A stretch of 64,000 nt of DNA from Euptelea pleiosperma (lineage: Eukaryota > Streptophyta > Magnoliopsida > Ranunculales > Eupteleaceae): positions 875,259 to 939,258 of the forward strand of contig CM068553.1 in assembly GCA_035048495.1 (NCBI GenBank), given 5' to 3'. Shown in pieces: positions 11,001 through 21,951 of this stretch; the stretch's first letter is position 1, and each line of letters begins with the position of its first letter. Made by a program: the position numbers and the translations under genes. The notes beneath the pieces are model-generated. The model ran no database searches, was not told the origin of the DNA, and saw only the letters and a list, made by a program, of their open reading frames with translations.

Positions 11001-14000
11001 CTTCTTCAGCTTCCTTACCTTTTGATTTGTCATAGTCCTGAAATATGTTTATTGTCATTCTATTTATCTTACATGATCTCTCACGATGCTGGTCACCAAA
11101 TTATACACCAAACAATTGTTAAATTTTAGTTTAAATACTCTTTAAGGATGTCTCTATGTCCGGACAGCACAAATGCCTTTGAACAAGGTTCTAAACTTCA
11201 GTTTTGGGGTTAGCTTTGTTTAGTACAAAATCTGAATGAATTCATGGAGGTTTCTTGAGTTATTGCAATAAAATTTGGAAACTATGGAAACATTATGAAT
11301 TATTTTAGGAAATGATAAAACAAGCATTAAAGATTGAGACTTTGAGAGCCAAAATTACAGCCTCTCAAAATCATGTCATTTAAGCACATAAAAGCAAAAA
11401 CCAACTGCCCTACGACTTCAGGAGGTTATAACCATGTGAACCTAGTAGTCCCCCCCCGCCCTTGGGACCAGTTATCTCCATCCACGCTAGGGGCATTATA
11501 AAACTACTGCTCAATGTAGTTGCAGCATTGTTTATCTCTGTGACATGATGCAAAAAGTAACACATGATCAAAACAAAGTTTATAGTGTTTTCTGCATTTT
11601 AGTAACAGTATTCAAATATTTTTTAAATTAAAAAAGTTTACTTAAATAAGATCATTTGTAAATGTTTATGAGCCTAGATTAGAATATATCTTTAATGCAT
11701 GCAGTTGTTGCCACTTGCCCAACAAGTTTATTAATTACCGTTAGTTTATATATATTAATTTATTACCTCATAAAGAGTATATGTTATTGTTGATAAGCTT
11801 AGGATGTACATTGATGCATGCATTTGTTGACATACTGGTATCCTTGTTATTTCAAAATTATTTATTTTTTATAATTTTAATTAAATTATATTATATTTTT
11901 TAGCTACAAAGATAAGCAAGCCGTAATTTAATTTTCCCTAATTACTGATAATTATCTATAAAAGGATTGTCCATTACATGCTTGTTTGTCAATTATTGTT
12001 AATTTTTTTTTCTAATTATAAATAATATTATTGAAATTGTTTTTCTTGAAAAGTTAACCTGACCAAGTTAACTAGAGGAGAAAAATTGAAATGCTTTTAA
12101 AGAACGATGTCTTGGACCTTTTATCAATGTCCCAGGGTGATTAGGATTTTTTGGTATACAATACCTCAAATGAAGTGTCTGTTTTTTTAATTACAAAAGC
12201 CCAAATCAGGTCTTAAACATGATTACTAATCTCTAAAGTGGGTTTATTTGGTTAGAATTATGTCCATGCAATTTGGTTGTTTGCATCTTTATTCCCTATA
12301 TTCTCTCACGTACAATCTGATATTTTTCATTTCTTATACAGGTTTTATTACATTTTGTTGAACTGTGTTTAAATGTTATTAATTAAGTCCTTTTTGTTTT
12401 CAAATTAAGTCCATGAATTATATTCGAATTTCTCTATTTTTTAGATTTAAGCTATGCTTTGTTTCATTATCTTGCAGTTCCGACTTAATTTATATTATTT
12501 TTTCCAAATTATGTTGAATTTTAAAACCTTGCAAACAAATATACATGCCTGCCATCACTTGTGCCTAAATGAGTTGGTTACCCTAGTTGCAGGAAAGTCC
12601 CCCATAGCAAAAGTCCAACACATCATGTAGCTTCTGATTGACTTTTTGAAGCAATTAAATGTGTTTTAGAAATTTATTTTTCTTTTCTTTTTCTCAACGT
12701 CAGAGAATTCCTGAGAGAAAAAGAGAATGAATACTACTTATCAAAAAAAAGTAAAAGAGAATGAATACTTGCCAATGTAAGGATACTAGTTAGAATATGA
12801 CCATTTTTTATGGTAATGTTAGAAAACCAAACCTCAAAAAGTCAGTAGCCAGTCTGAGCATCATTTTATAGATGCCAGTGATCTAGTTAGAGCTTCAAAT
12901 CTTTCTAGTGAAAGAGCTATGCAAAAAGGTGGTGTAGTGGTTCATGTTCTAACTAGGTGGTTTGCGGATAAATTGGTGTGGTCGCTGTAGTGGAGCAAAA
13001 GGGGTAATCAGTTGCTTAATATGTCACACGTGAATTAAGGATAAAATAAGACTGAACCTTCATGTGTGTGAGACGGAATCAGGGTGAAACTTCATGTGCA
13101 TGACATGTGAAAGCAGGTGAAACTACACGTATGTCACACATGGTAGAGTAACGTCAAAATTTTGTCTGGTACGTGGAATAAAGGCAAACTTGAAAGTTTA
13201 AAGAAGTAAGGGTGAGGTTACCAAAAAAGAAGAAAACAAAAAGGTGAAAGTGCAGCTGTTTAGTAGGTCTATAGGTGAAATATAAGGATTAAATTGTGTG
13301 TGTGAAGTATATGGAATAAGAAGGATGAATTACATGTGTGACATGTGGATTGTGGAGTAAGAGTCAGATTGTATGTGTGTCACATGGAGTAAGGGTGCTA
13401 CTGCATATGTGGCATGTTAAACAACGGTGAGACATGGAAGAAACAACAGTGATCTTTTTTGTATGTGGCATGTGGAATAAGAGCGAATTGCATGTGCAGG
13501 GCATCTGGAATAAAAAGGTAGGAATTGCACATGTGGGACACGTGGAACAAGTCTGAAATTGCAAGCGTGACATTGTGTGGGTTACATAGAATAAATAGGG
13601 AACATTAATACATAATACATATGTGAGGCTCACTTAATCATTTAGGGACGAGACAATAGTTCAATTCTAGTTAAGCCATGTGTTGATCATGTTGGATGAA
13701 GAGTACTGAGATGGGAGGGCCAAGTTAATGTCTTGCAGTGAAGAACAAAAAGAGATGCATTATGAAATTGAACGAACGGTGGATGAAAGCAAAAATCTGT
13801 GGCTCGACATCTATAAAACATTAAGCCATGTTCAAATGGAAGAGGGGATTATGGGATTGTGTGCTATGGTGAAGAAATATGCAATCCAAGTATCTGATGC
13901 ATAAAATGTAAAAGTCCCTGCTGAAATAAACATTTCTATTAACTATAGACAATTACATCATAGCATGTGCACATAAGACTTGTGGAAGAATGCTTTACAT

Positions 14001-17000
14001 AAGAGATCACATGTCGAGAGATAAGGGCTTCCTTGTGTTTAACATCAATGCATTGGGAAAACCTATGGTGATTGCTGGACTTGACACTTGTGCTTAAATT
14101 TTTTATGTTCGGGATAATTTTCAATTAACGCCTGTGATAACTTGTTCAACTAAAGGAATGGGTATCAATTTAGACAAGCATTCCTTTTGTCAGTTTTGAG
14201 GTCAATATTTCGTAGAACTAGCATTAGAAGGTACTTGATGGTACAAGTGGCTATTTTAGGAAATTCTATCCACAGTACCAGGGAGTGACACTTGTAGACA
14301 TCATAGATGGAGGGGATATTGTTGTATAATGAATTTTTCTTCCAATCACTTGCTCTGTGAGGGTGTTATGGTGCAACCTCTCATGACCTATTTTCATGTT
14401 TGGGAATTTGGAAATTAATGAAATTGGGTTGAGATAAATGCCGTACCACCATCACCTTGACATTGAGCAGTTTTATGGTCATAAAAGTTGTTGAATTAAA
14501 GCCTATAAAAAATACTTGTTGATGAGAAAAGATACCAAAAATCTTTTATTTATTGTATATAAAAAATCTGATGAAATTACTTATAAGAAAAAAATCTGAT
14601 GAAATCATCAGCACAAACTGTATCATACAAGGATATGTTGCTAGAAGTAATAGGGAATGGGGAAGAGGTTACACACATTTCAAGGTAGGTGTCCTTACAT
14701 ATGCGGGGTATCGTTGACTTTTGTAGCATATGGGATGATTTTTCGGATTTACTGATGGTTTAATATGGTGTATAGGTACACCCTTGGGTGAAAGAAAAAG
14801 AAATCATCTAAATGGGTACAACAATAGAATTGTATTTCCATAAAAATGGATGGATGTCACAGATGTAAGGAGTCTGGCACTTCATTTGCTTATTTCAAAA
14901 TGTGCTTGAAGAACATAATGAAACATCAAAACATGAACCCCTAATTTATTCACTTGGGTCCTCTTACCTGCATGCAAAAGATTTGGCTAAAGAAGCAAAA
15001 TCATATGACATTTGTCTAATCGCATTTTGGGGACCATAGAATCATGACTGTCGAAGGAGGGCGCGAGAGGCGACAATGAGAGGAGAGGGAGATCGGAGGA
15101 GGCTTTATATCGCAAACAGACGCCCTTTGGAAGGGCGTTTGAACATTAAGGGTATTTCGGTCAGCGATTGATAGACGCCCTTTGAAAGGGTGCTTAGTTA
15201 TCACTTTTTCAAAATTTGAAAACTTGTATCTCTTTTATAAATATATTAAAGTTTATTTTTTTTTAAATTTTCCGTAATTTTTAATATGTTGTCTGTACAC
15301 TCCTTAGTTGAGCTTTAATTCTCAACTATGCGTCTCGAGGCTCAAGCCCTCGACTGGTTGAGGCACAAGCCTCTTATAAACAATACATGGCTTAAGCATG
15401 GTTCAAGGTCTCGGTGTCAGAGGCCGTATGGGCCACCTTCGATCCCAATATGTATTGGTAGGATTAGATGGATCGGTCTGATACGGCGTGATCTCGAGCC
15501 TGATCCTGACTTTAAGAAATGGCTTTTAGAAAGAAGACTCACCCGAATGGGTCACCAAAACCTCCTGTCTCCCTCTCTCTTTCTCTATCACGACATTTTC
15601 TTGGAAGATCGGGAGTGTTTTAGAAGACTTGCTTGAATGGGTCACCAAATAGAATCTTGGCCATTTTGGTTCCAAAAGTCCCTAGAACCGCCGCCACCTC
15701 GTTTCCCTGTCTCTCTCTCTCTTGGCCTTGGTCTCAATATCCACCGATCCCGAGTTGTATCGGATGATACTACTTGGGATCAGATGATGGCGGGATATTT
15801 AGAACATTGCTCATCAGTTAAATTACAGTTATGATCAATGGCTTTGCATTCATTTATTCGAGAGATGATTAGGATGTTGCATTGGATATCTAAGTTTGCA
15901 TATATAATTAAATCTATGGAGCCATGAAATCTGAATTTATATTCCGTTGAGCCCTGATATAGTCTATTGGAATTAAAACCATACTTTGTCCCATGGTGTG
16001 AACGTAGTTGACCTACTTATGTTCTCAAGTTTGATCAACTCAGCAAGGGTTTTTGAAGATTCTCGAGTTTGGTTGGTTGAATTTCCTTGTATTCAAACTT
16101 TATTTAGAAATTGATTCACAAACTTTCATTTTGGAAGTTTCGAAACAAATTGGTGACTTGGCCAAGTTTTGAAATCTGTTGAAAGCACCAATTTTTGGGG
16201 GAAAAAGAGAGTAAAAGATTGGGAGAAGCAAAAAGATAAACTTTGAGTTTAAGTAAGTTGTTAGTTCAAAAATTGTGGATAGGGATTTTGATAATCTCCT
16301 AAAAATGTATTTATAAAGTAAATTAGGGTTTTGAGATGGGAAGAGGAGAAGAATAACAATGTATTTGTAAAGTAACTTAGAACTAGTGTCTTGCACTTAC
16401 TCTAGTTGACCCTCACAATTGTTGTGTATAATGCTGTAATAAAGTAAAAGTACAGAAATACCTTGTGTTACGTTAACACCCCTTCAAGTTGGAGCATCTA
16501 TATCATATATACTCAACTTGGAACATGAGTCACTCCTTGTGCGACTCTGCCTTGGTAAATACATCAGCTAACTGATGTTTTGACTTCACACACGAGTACA
16601 AATGTCACCATTTTCAACTTTCTATTTGATGAAGTGGCAATTGACTTCAATGTGCTTGGTCCTCTTATAAGAAACAAGATTGAAAGCAAAAAGGACTAGA
16701 CATAGTGATGCTTACTAAGTTGACATTATCCAGTCTAAAGATGGTATTTGACTCAAAGCAGGAATTAAAATCTTCAAATTATGTAGCGACAGATGTCTGA
16801 GGCGACAATGCCAGTGGTGAGGAAAAAGTGCAGTCTGAAGAGTAGAATTTTGAGGACCACCACGACCATTAATATTGTAAAGATAGTCGTCATGCCTTCC
16901 ACCAATCCTCTCCATCGTCTTTAGATCTTGAAAGACATAGAAGGAAGGTAACTTATTTGAAGTGGAGGATGAAGTAAGCATTTAATAAAGATATTTTTGT

Positions 17001-18924
17001 CATTAAAAATAGTTGAAGTGGTCATTTATAATTTGTCTTAAAGGATTCAATGAGTAAACGTGGCACTACAAAAGTTCCACTCAAGTTTTCAATTCAATTT
17101 GTACTTAAATTGAAACAAAGCAAAAAGAAATAACTTCTTGAGAAGTCAGAAGTGAGATGTGGTGAGTTTACCCACATATATTAAGTTAAAGAAAATTTAG
17201 GTACGTCTAAGACGAAAGATAATGAAAGAGAGGAGTGAAGATATGTAGTGTCAATGCCAGACATTTTAGATGTAGTGCCATCGGTAGGAGTAACACATTG
17301 AGTGGAGTTAGATGGACGAAGGGAAGATAACATCAAGTTAAAAGGAAATTTAGGTACGTCTAAGACAAAAGATAATGAAAGAGAGGAATAAAGATGTGAA
17401 GTGTCAATGCCAGGCATTTTAGATGTAGTGCCATTGGTAAGAGTAACACACTGAGTGGAGTTAGATGGACTAATGGAACATAACACACCTGGGGTGCCAA
17501 CCATATGGTCTGAGGCACCAGAATCAATAATACATGTAATAGAAGCAACGTAAGATATACTTGACTGAACCAAGGTGGCACTGGAGCTGGAGGAAACAAC
17601 TGATTGTTGGGCTTTAATCAACTTGGCATATTCCTCCCGGGAAATAGAAATAGTAATGGACGTGGCTGGTCATGGATAAACTGTATAGTCTGGAATATTA
17701 GCTTCAACACTTAAAACAAAAGCTTGATTGGCACATGTCGGTTTCTCACGAAGATTCAAGCACTTATTGAACGTGTCATATCAGTTTTGAGAAACGTGTT
17801 ATGACGACCCCGAGAAACGTACTACAATAGACTTTGGGAAGTGTGTTACACCAACCTCGGAAAGCGTGCCACGACAACCTCGGGAAATGTGTCACGACAA
17901 ATTTATAGGAATCTGTGATATGCCTTGGATACAAAGTACACCATACTGCAACAACTTATTAGCGGCATGCACATAAACACATAGAGGCTAACCCTTCAAA
18001 TTTGAATGAATGACCTCTTGCACGTCCACACACAATATAGGTGCTAAGAACCACCACAAAAGGGAAAGGAAAAAAAAGATGGGAAAACCTAAAGGTGGAC
18101 CATCTGTTACTGCATTGGGGCTGTCCTTTGAAGACCTAGTGTTTAGATGGGACTCTGTTATGTATAAGGGCTAGTTGGCTCTTTGGCTGTTTTTTTCTTT
18201 GTTTGAGGAGGTCTTCTCGACCTCTGTCTTCCTTTTTTCTGGTTGTAGCTTTCTTTTCATTCAATAAATTCACCTTATCAAAAAAAGAAAAAAAAAAGAA
18301 AATAGGAAACCCTAGTTAATGGATCATATGCTTTGATACCATGTAAAGTAAATTAGGGTTTTGAGGTGGGAAGAGGAAGGGGACGGATAGAGAGAGAGAA
18401 GAGGAAGTCGAACTAGTGTCTTGAACTTACTTTAGTCGACCCTCACAATTATTATATATACTAATGCTGTAATAAAAGTAGAAGTACAGAAATACCTGTG
18501 TTACATTAACAATATTGAATGCTGCTAAATCATTTTGTGACAAATATCCTTGTTGGAATGCGTCCGTTGACAATTGCATACACTCTGAATCTAGGATAAC
18601 TTTTTTCTTATCTTAAGTATAAATTCCAGATTGATTGTTCCAATGAATGTCATGCTGGATTTTTCTCATTCAGGCTGAAAGTGCAATTGCTGCTCTCAAC
18701 TGTAGTGGCGTGGTGCTGGGATCCTTGCCGATAAGGTAAGTTTTGATGATTGCCATTTGCGTCCTTCTGGTCTTTGGGCTGACAGTTTCTACATTGAGCT
18801 GATATATTATTGTTGTTTGGGTTGTTTAAAGTTGTCTTAACCATTCCTTATGTCATGTGTATCCAGGGTAAGCCCATCAAAGACGCCAGTTCGACCACGT
18901 GCTCCTCGCCCACCCATGCATTGA
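8046..18924 (+). CDS. CID-type PAM2 + two-RRM RNA-binding protein
   Basis: Predicted 418-residue protein from ten exons: 8046-8663, 8749-8859, 8956-9000, 9098-9170, 9276-9388, 9805-9864, 9950-9997, 10098-10166, 18674-18735, 18867-18924; every junction is GT-AG and phase-consistent. Exon 1 has a Gln/Asn-rich N terminus and a PAM2 motif at about residues 161-176 (LSKLNPMAEEFVPPSL), which in this family binds the MLLE domain of poly(A)-binding protein. A basic stretch (GKRRMNSR, about 215-222) follows. RRM1 (about 233-306) contains VYVSDID and RFAFIEF; RRM2 (about 330-405) contains TIYCTNID and IAFVEF. The tail ends RPRAPRPPMH. This matches the plant CTC-interacting-domain group with two RRMs (Arabidopsis CID8-13). 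A role in mRNA translation or stability is inferred from family knowledge. Intron 8 is abnormally long (about 8.5 kb) because of repeats. The exact paralogue is not assigned. Confidence 0.93.
12990..13600 (+). repeat. Degenerate CATGTG-rich minisatellite
   Basis: Words of the type CATGTGTGACATGTGGAATA, GAATAAGGGTGAAACT and TTGCATGTG recur at irregular spacing of roughly 40-60 bp, with about ten recognisable partial units. Many units contain CACATG/CATGTG E-box-like hexamers. It lies inside intron 8 of the CID gene and has no coding potential. Confidence 0.5.
15016..15295. mobile_element. Fragment of AAACGCCC/GGGCGTTT element
   Basis: CAGACGCCCTTTGG/AAGGGCGTTTG and GACGCCCTTTGAAAGGG words, followed by ACTTGTATCTCTTTTAT and TTAAAGTTTA...TTTTCCGTAATTTT, match the right part of the complete element at 25.98-26.69 kb. 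The left terminal arm appears to be missing. Intronic. Confidence 0.6.
15390..15790. repeat. MITE-like fragment with GTCTCGG end and GATCGG core
   Basis: The left end, AGCATGGTTCAAGGTCTCGG, resembles the element at 48.77 kb. The core carries GGATCGGTCTGAT and CACCGATCCCGAGT words. The right end is unclear, and a CTCTCTCT-rich unrelated stretch lies inside. An ORF of about 100 codons here is composed of this repeat and is not credible as a gene. Confidence 0.4.
16312..16478 (-). repeat. 3' LTR of the copia element
   Basis: Matches the right LTR over most of its length (AAGTAAATTAGGGTTTTGAG, GAACTAGTGTCTTG, CAGAAATACC). The inner end is the canonical TGTTAACG on the minus strand, next to the polypurine tract. 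The outer end has lost its terminal CA through one substitution, and an internal stretch near 16350-16375 differs from the other LTR, so the two have diverged since insertion. Confidence 0.82.
18105..18302 (+). mobile_element. LINE 3' tail inside the copia element
   Basis: GAAGACCTAGTGTTTAGATG and the pyrimidine-rich TCATTCAATAAATTCACC followed by an A-rich end (18277-18302) match the 3' ends of the LINEs at 33.5-33.7 kb and 60.37-60.59 kb. The flanks GGAAAACCTAAAGGTGGACC and GGAAACCCTAGTTAATGGAT look like a diverged target duplication, so the LINE probably inserted into the copia leader after the latter was present. Confidence 0.65.
18342..18511 (-). repeat. 5' LTR of the copia element
   Basis: On the minus strand it begins TGTTAATGTAACACAGG and ends TTTACTTTACA, the standard TG...CA termini, and is followed directly by the tRNA-Met primer-binding site. 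Contains a (GA)n run at about 18390-18402. Confidence 0.85.
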
Positions 18925-21300
18925 ATCATCTTTGCAGGTTTCCCAGACTGATTAGATTACTGCTAATATATATCTATATCTATACATATATACAGAGATA
19001 TTCAAAGGTACTCATGGTCTGGCTATTTCATTTATAGTTTTGTCCTTTGCATCGTAGTCTGGGATATTTCCTATCTAGGGGGGGTTATGGTTTGTTTGTT
19101 TTTTTTTTTTTTTTCTGGCATGTAGAGTTGGATGGAACTTCGAGGCTTCTAAAGTGTTTATTTATCACTGCACGTTGAAATGAACAGTAGGGGATGTCCC
19201 AAAAACAAATACCATTGGGATGGTTCTAACTCTTTAATACTCCGTAAATGCTTCCTTATATGGTTCTAGTAAAGTTGTCTTCGTACATTGTTTATAATTA
19301 GTGCACTGATTTCATGAGTTTCAAAGAGGTATTCATTTGAATGGATGTATGCTTCATTCTAGATCTTGGTGATGGCTTGGCAATTGCATCCATTTTTACA
19401 AATTTTCAGTGCTATAGATGTCATATTGCTCATTGAATTTCATCTGAGTTATGTTTACTCGCCCATTTTGTTGTGATAATGGTAAGAGTATGATCTTCTG
19501 TATCACAAGATTGCAAACAGTTGCAGTACATAGTACAGTAGGAGGTGTAGTGAACAGATCACACTTTTTTTGGGTAATGATAGGGGAACAAAACTCAGTT
19601 GCACTACGCAGTAGTTTCGTTGTCTATTTGCATATCGGGAGACTAACCGGGCAGCAGATTTTTATGTTTAAGATATGTAACATATATGGGCCGTTTATTT
19701 ACCCTTTTGACTTCCCTACCGATCTTATTAAGATTGTTGACGAGTCTGCTAGTTGCTGTAAATGTTTATTAAAGTCTCGTAGGGGTCTGCCTAACTCCAA
19801 GCTTTCCTTCCAAAAGAAAGTCCATCTATAAATAGGTTTGGTCTGGTATCTTTTGGGTGTCTGCTTGTGTATATGGTGGGAATGATGTTTTGAAAAAACC
19901 ATCAGCTAATTGCAGAGGTGGATTGACTTAAGTATTGCACATGAATCAATTACTGGACAGTCAGGTCATCCGAGGTTCATGGTGTGATCCACTTGCCGCC
20001 TGATGTGGACCTCAATGTTCCAATGCAATCAATTTTTTTTTTTTTGGTAAGGTCCCAATGTCATCAATTGAATGGAGCTTCAAACAAAATTTAAAATGTT
20101 TGCTTGATTCTTTTGTGAATCAATTATCAACATCTTGAGTGATAACTTTGAGCTAAGATTATATTTGGATATTTGGCTCTGTTTGGAAAAGGGTCCAAAT
20201 ATAATTTTTAAACATCATTTTTGATATTTGATTGATTCATTTGGATGCTGCCTTTGTAAATGAAGTGGAGAAGTCACAACAACAGTTTGATATTTGATTG
20301 ATTCTAGGTCACAGTTCCTCCAATTTAGCATGGAATATGAGCACAACTGCACTTCACGACGGCAAGATCCTTTGGATGGAAGATAGGAAGGACAGATGTG
20401 GATCTTCTTTTGTTTCTTGTTTTGCACAGCCGGGGTAAGCACTAAGGGTCGAACCCAGCCCAGGCTCAATAGCGCTGAAACAACTTAGCCGGAGAGGGGT
20501 CAGGTCAAATATGCAAGTGTGAACAGTCTAAGCCCAGGCGCAGTCTGTTCAACGGGCCATAAATTAGGCCCATGTGTCCATTTCCTTTATAGACTTCCAT
20601 CATTAAGACATAACGAGGATAAGTCGGGTTGTGCATAGGAAGAGTCTTGAAATGGTAAGTTTGGTATGCGTACACTCCTTATAAAAAGGGTGTGTCCATT
20701 TCCACCATGATTTGCATTTCTTAATAGAATTATTACATTTCGTATAAAAAAAGATTAGAAAGATTTGGTGATAGAGAACAATTCACTGTACATCAGCTTT
20801 ATGAACATTTTTCTTATCAAGACGATGGATCATGATCTTGCCATGGTCCTATCCTTACCCATAAAGTTTAAACGGTTCACATTCACTGATTATGTTTAGA
20901 ATGGTGTGACGTACCATGGCGTCGTCCCACTCGACATACCAGGGCATTGCCCCCCTCTCTCTTTCTAACAATTTGCAAGTCCCCCCAATCCCACACTCGA
21001 CCATCGCCTTGGATTCGTTTCTCCACCACATCTTTTACAAGAAACTTCTCCACGACCTCTCATCAAATTCCAAGAATCAGAAGCAAATGATGCAGACCCG
21101 CATGCTACAACTTTGAAAGTGAAAAAAAGGTAGCCAACCATCTCACTGTGGGGATCCCTTGGATTCCAGACATACTCTCCAAACTCAAAAAAGGTGACAA
21201 AACAAAAGCAGGATTAAAAAAATTGGTAACTGAAAGTGATAGACGGAAGAAAAAAGAGAGAGACAGAGACACCATACGTCCCCTCCCTAACTAATCCTAC
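18925..21300. other. 3' flank and intergenic, no firm gene
   Basis: The first several hundred bases are probably the 3' UTR of the CID gene. An ORF at 19451-19831 ends in a sequence (HIGRLTGQQIF...DFPTDLIKIV) faintly like the end of a LINE RNase H domain, too weak to call. Poly(T) runs at about 19098-19114 and 20032-20044. A short ORF at 20916-21116 has no recognisable similarity. Confidence 0.4.
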
Positions 21301-21951
21301 CTCCAGTATTAATTATGAACGAAAATGATGATGAACAAACCAAAAAATTACATGTTAATGGCCAAGCTATCTGAGCTCGCCTTCTTCTTGACTAACCAAT
21401 GCTGGTAATGTGATCCGTAGACATAAAATCAATCCACCGAACCGATTACCGCTAACATAAACATGGGGTGTCGTCGGAAGCGCCCTGCATTCCGAGACAG
21501 ATATTGATCTAAGAATCAGTATCAAGGTTGAATCCGAAGCCAATATTTCGTTTCAACCTTGTGTTAATACATCAACAAATATGATTTTTCATGCTAACAA
21601 CTAAAGACTAAAAATCTCCTAAACCAACCATGTATGATGATGACCATGACAATGACAACCCTGTTCAACTTGATCGAAGAAGAACGAGTCGATGACAGTT
21701 AGCGGAGCGAGCTCTATATCTCAATCGCCCGTCCCATGAATGAACAATCTGATGCTGCTATTCTTGATTCCTTCTCTGGTTGTATAACCGACCCGGCATG
21801 CTCCGAAGAAAAAGAAATCCTAATAGTTCTCTTTCTTCCGACTCATAATTAAAAATCTGTTCCTTTTTCATTTGTTTTCTTTCTTCCCTTTTGGCTGTTT
21901 ATCGATTCCGTTAGTCTTCTCCGAAGGAATTGGCATATCCCCTCCTGTAAA

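Larger units (their letters stand above)
16312..18511 (-). mobile_element. Internally deleted Ty1/copia retrotransposon
   Basis: Two LTRs of about 170 bp bound a 2.2-kb element on the minus strand. The primer-binding site next to the 5' LTR reads TGGTATCAAAGC (initiator-tRNA-Met type, as in plant copia) and the polypurine tract CTTGAAGGGG abuts the 3' LTR. The flanks GTATT (16307-16311) and ATATT (18512-18516) are a likely 5-bp target duplication with one change. Recognisable coding remnants are a gag-pre-integrase piece (about 16715-16860, HWHCRLRHLSLHNL) and the protease motif IDSGASDHMVG (about 17500-17530). The segment after the protease motif is tandemly duplicated (17181-17345 and 17345-17480). 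Integrase core, reverse transcriptase and RNase H are absent, so it is non-autonomous. Confidence 0.9.
10167..18673 (+). other. Giant transposon-filled intron 8 of the CID gene
   Basis: Donor ATG^GTAATT and acceptor CATTCAG^GCTGAA are intact and fall exactly between codons of RRM2 (after FVEFVM, before AESAIAAL). The intron holds mostly AT-rich sequence without recognisable features at 10.2-12.9 kb, a degenerate minisatellite at about 13.0-13.6 kb, unrecognised sequence at 13.6-15.0 kb, MITE fragments at 15.0-15.8 kb and a copia element with an internal LINE tail at 16.3-18.5 kb. All identifiable insertions leave the splice sites untouched. Confidence 0.88.

Noticed and set aside
19451..19831. 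Possible LINE RNase H end
   Set aside because: A few residues fit (HIGR..., DFPTDL), but spacing and remaining residues do not; too weak to annotate.
20916..21116. 66-codon ORF between the CID and RRM genes
   Set aside because: No recognisable similarity, no leader or splice context; retained only as an intergenic note.
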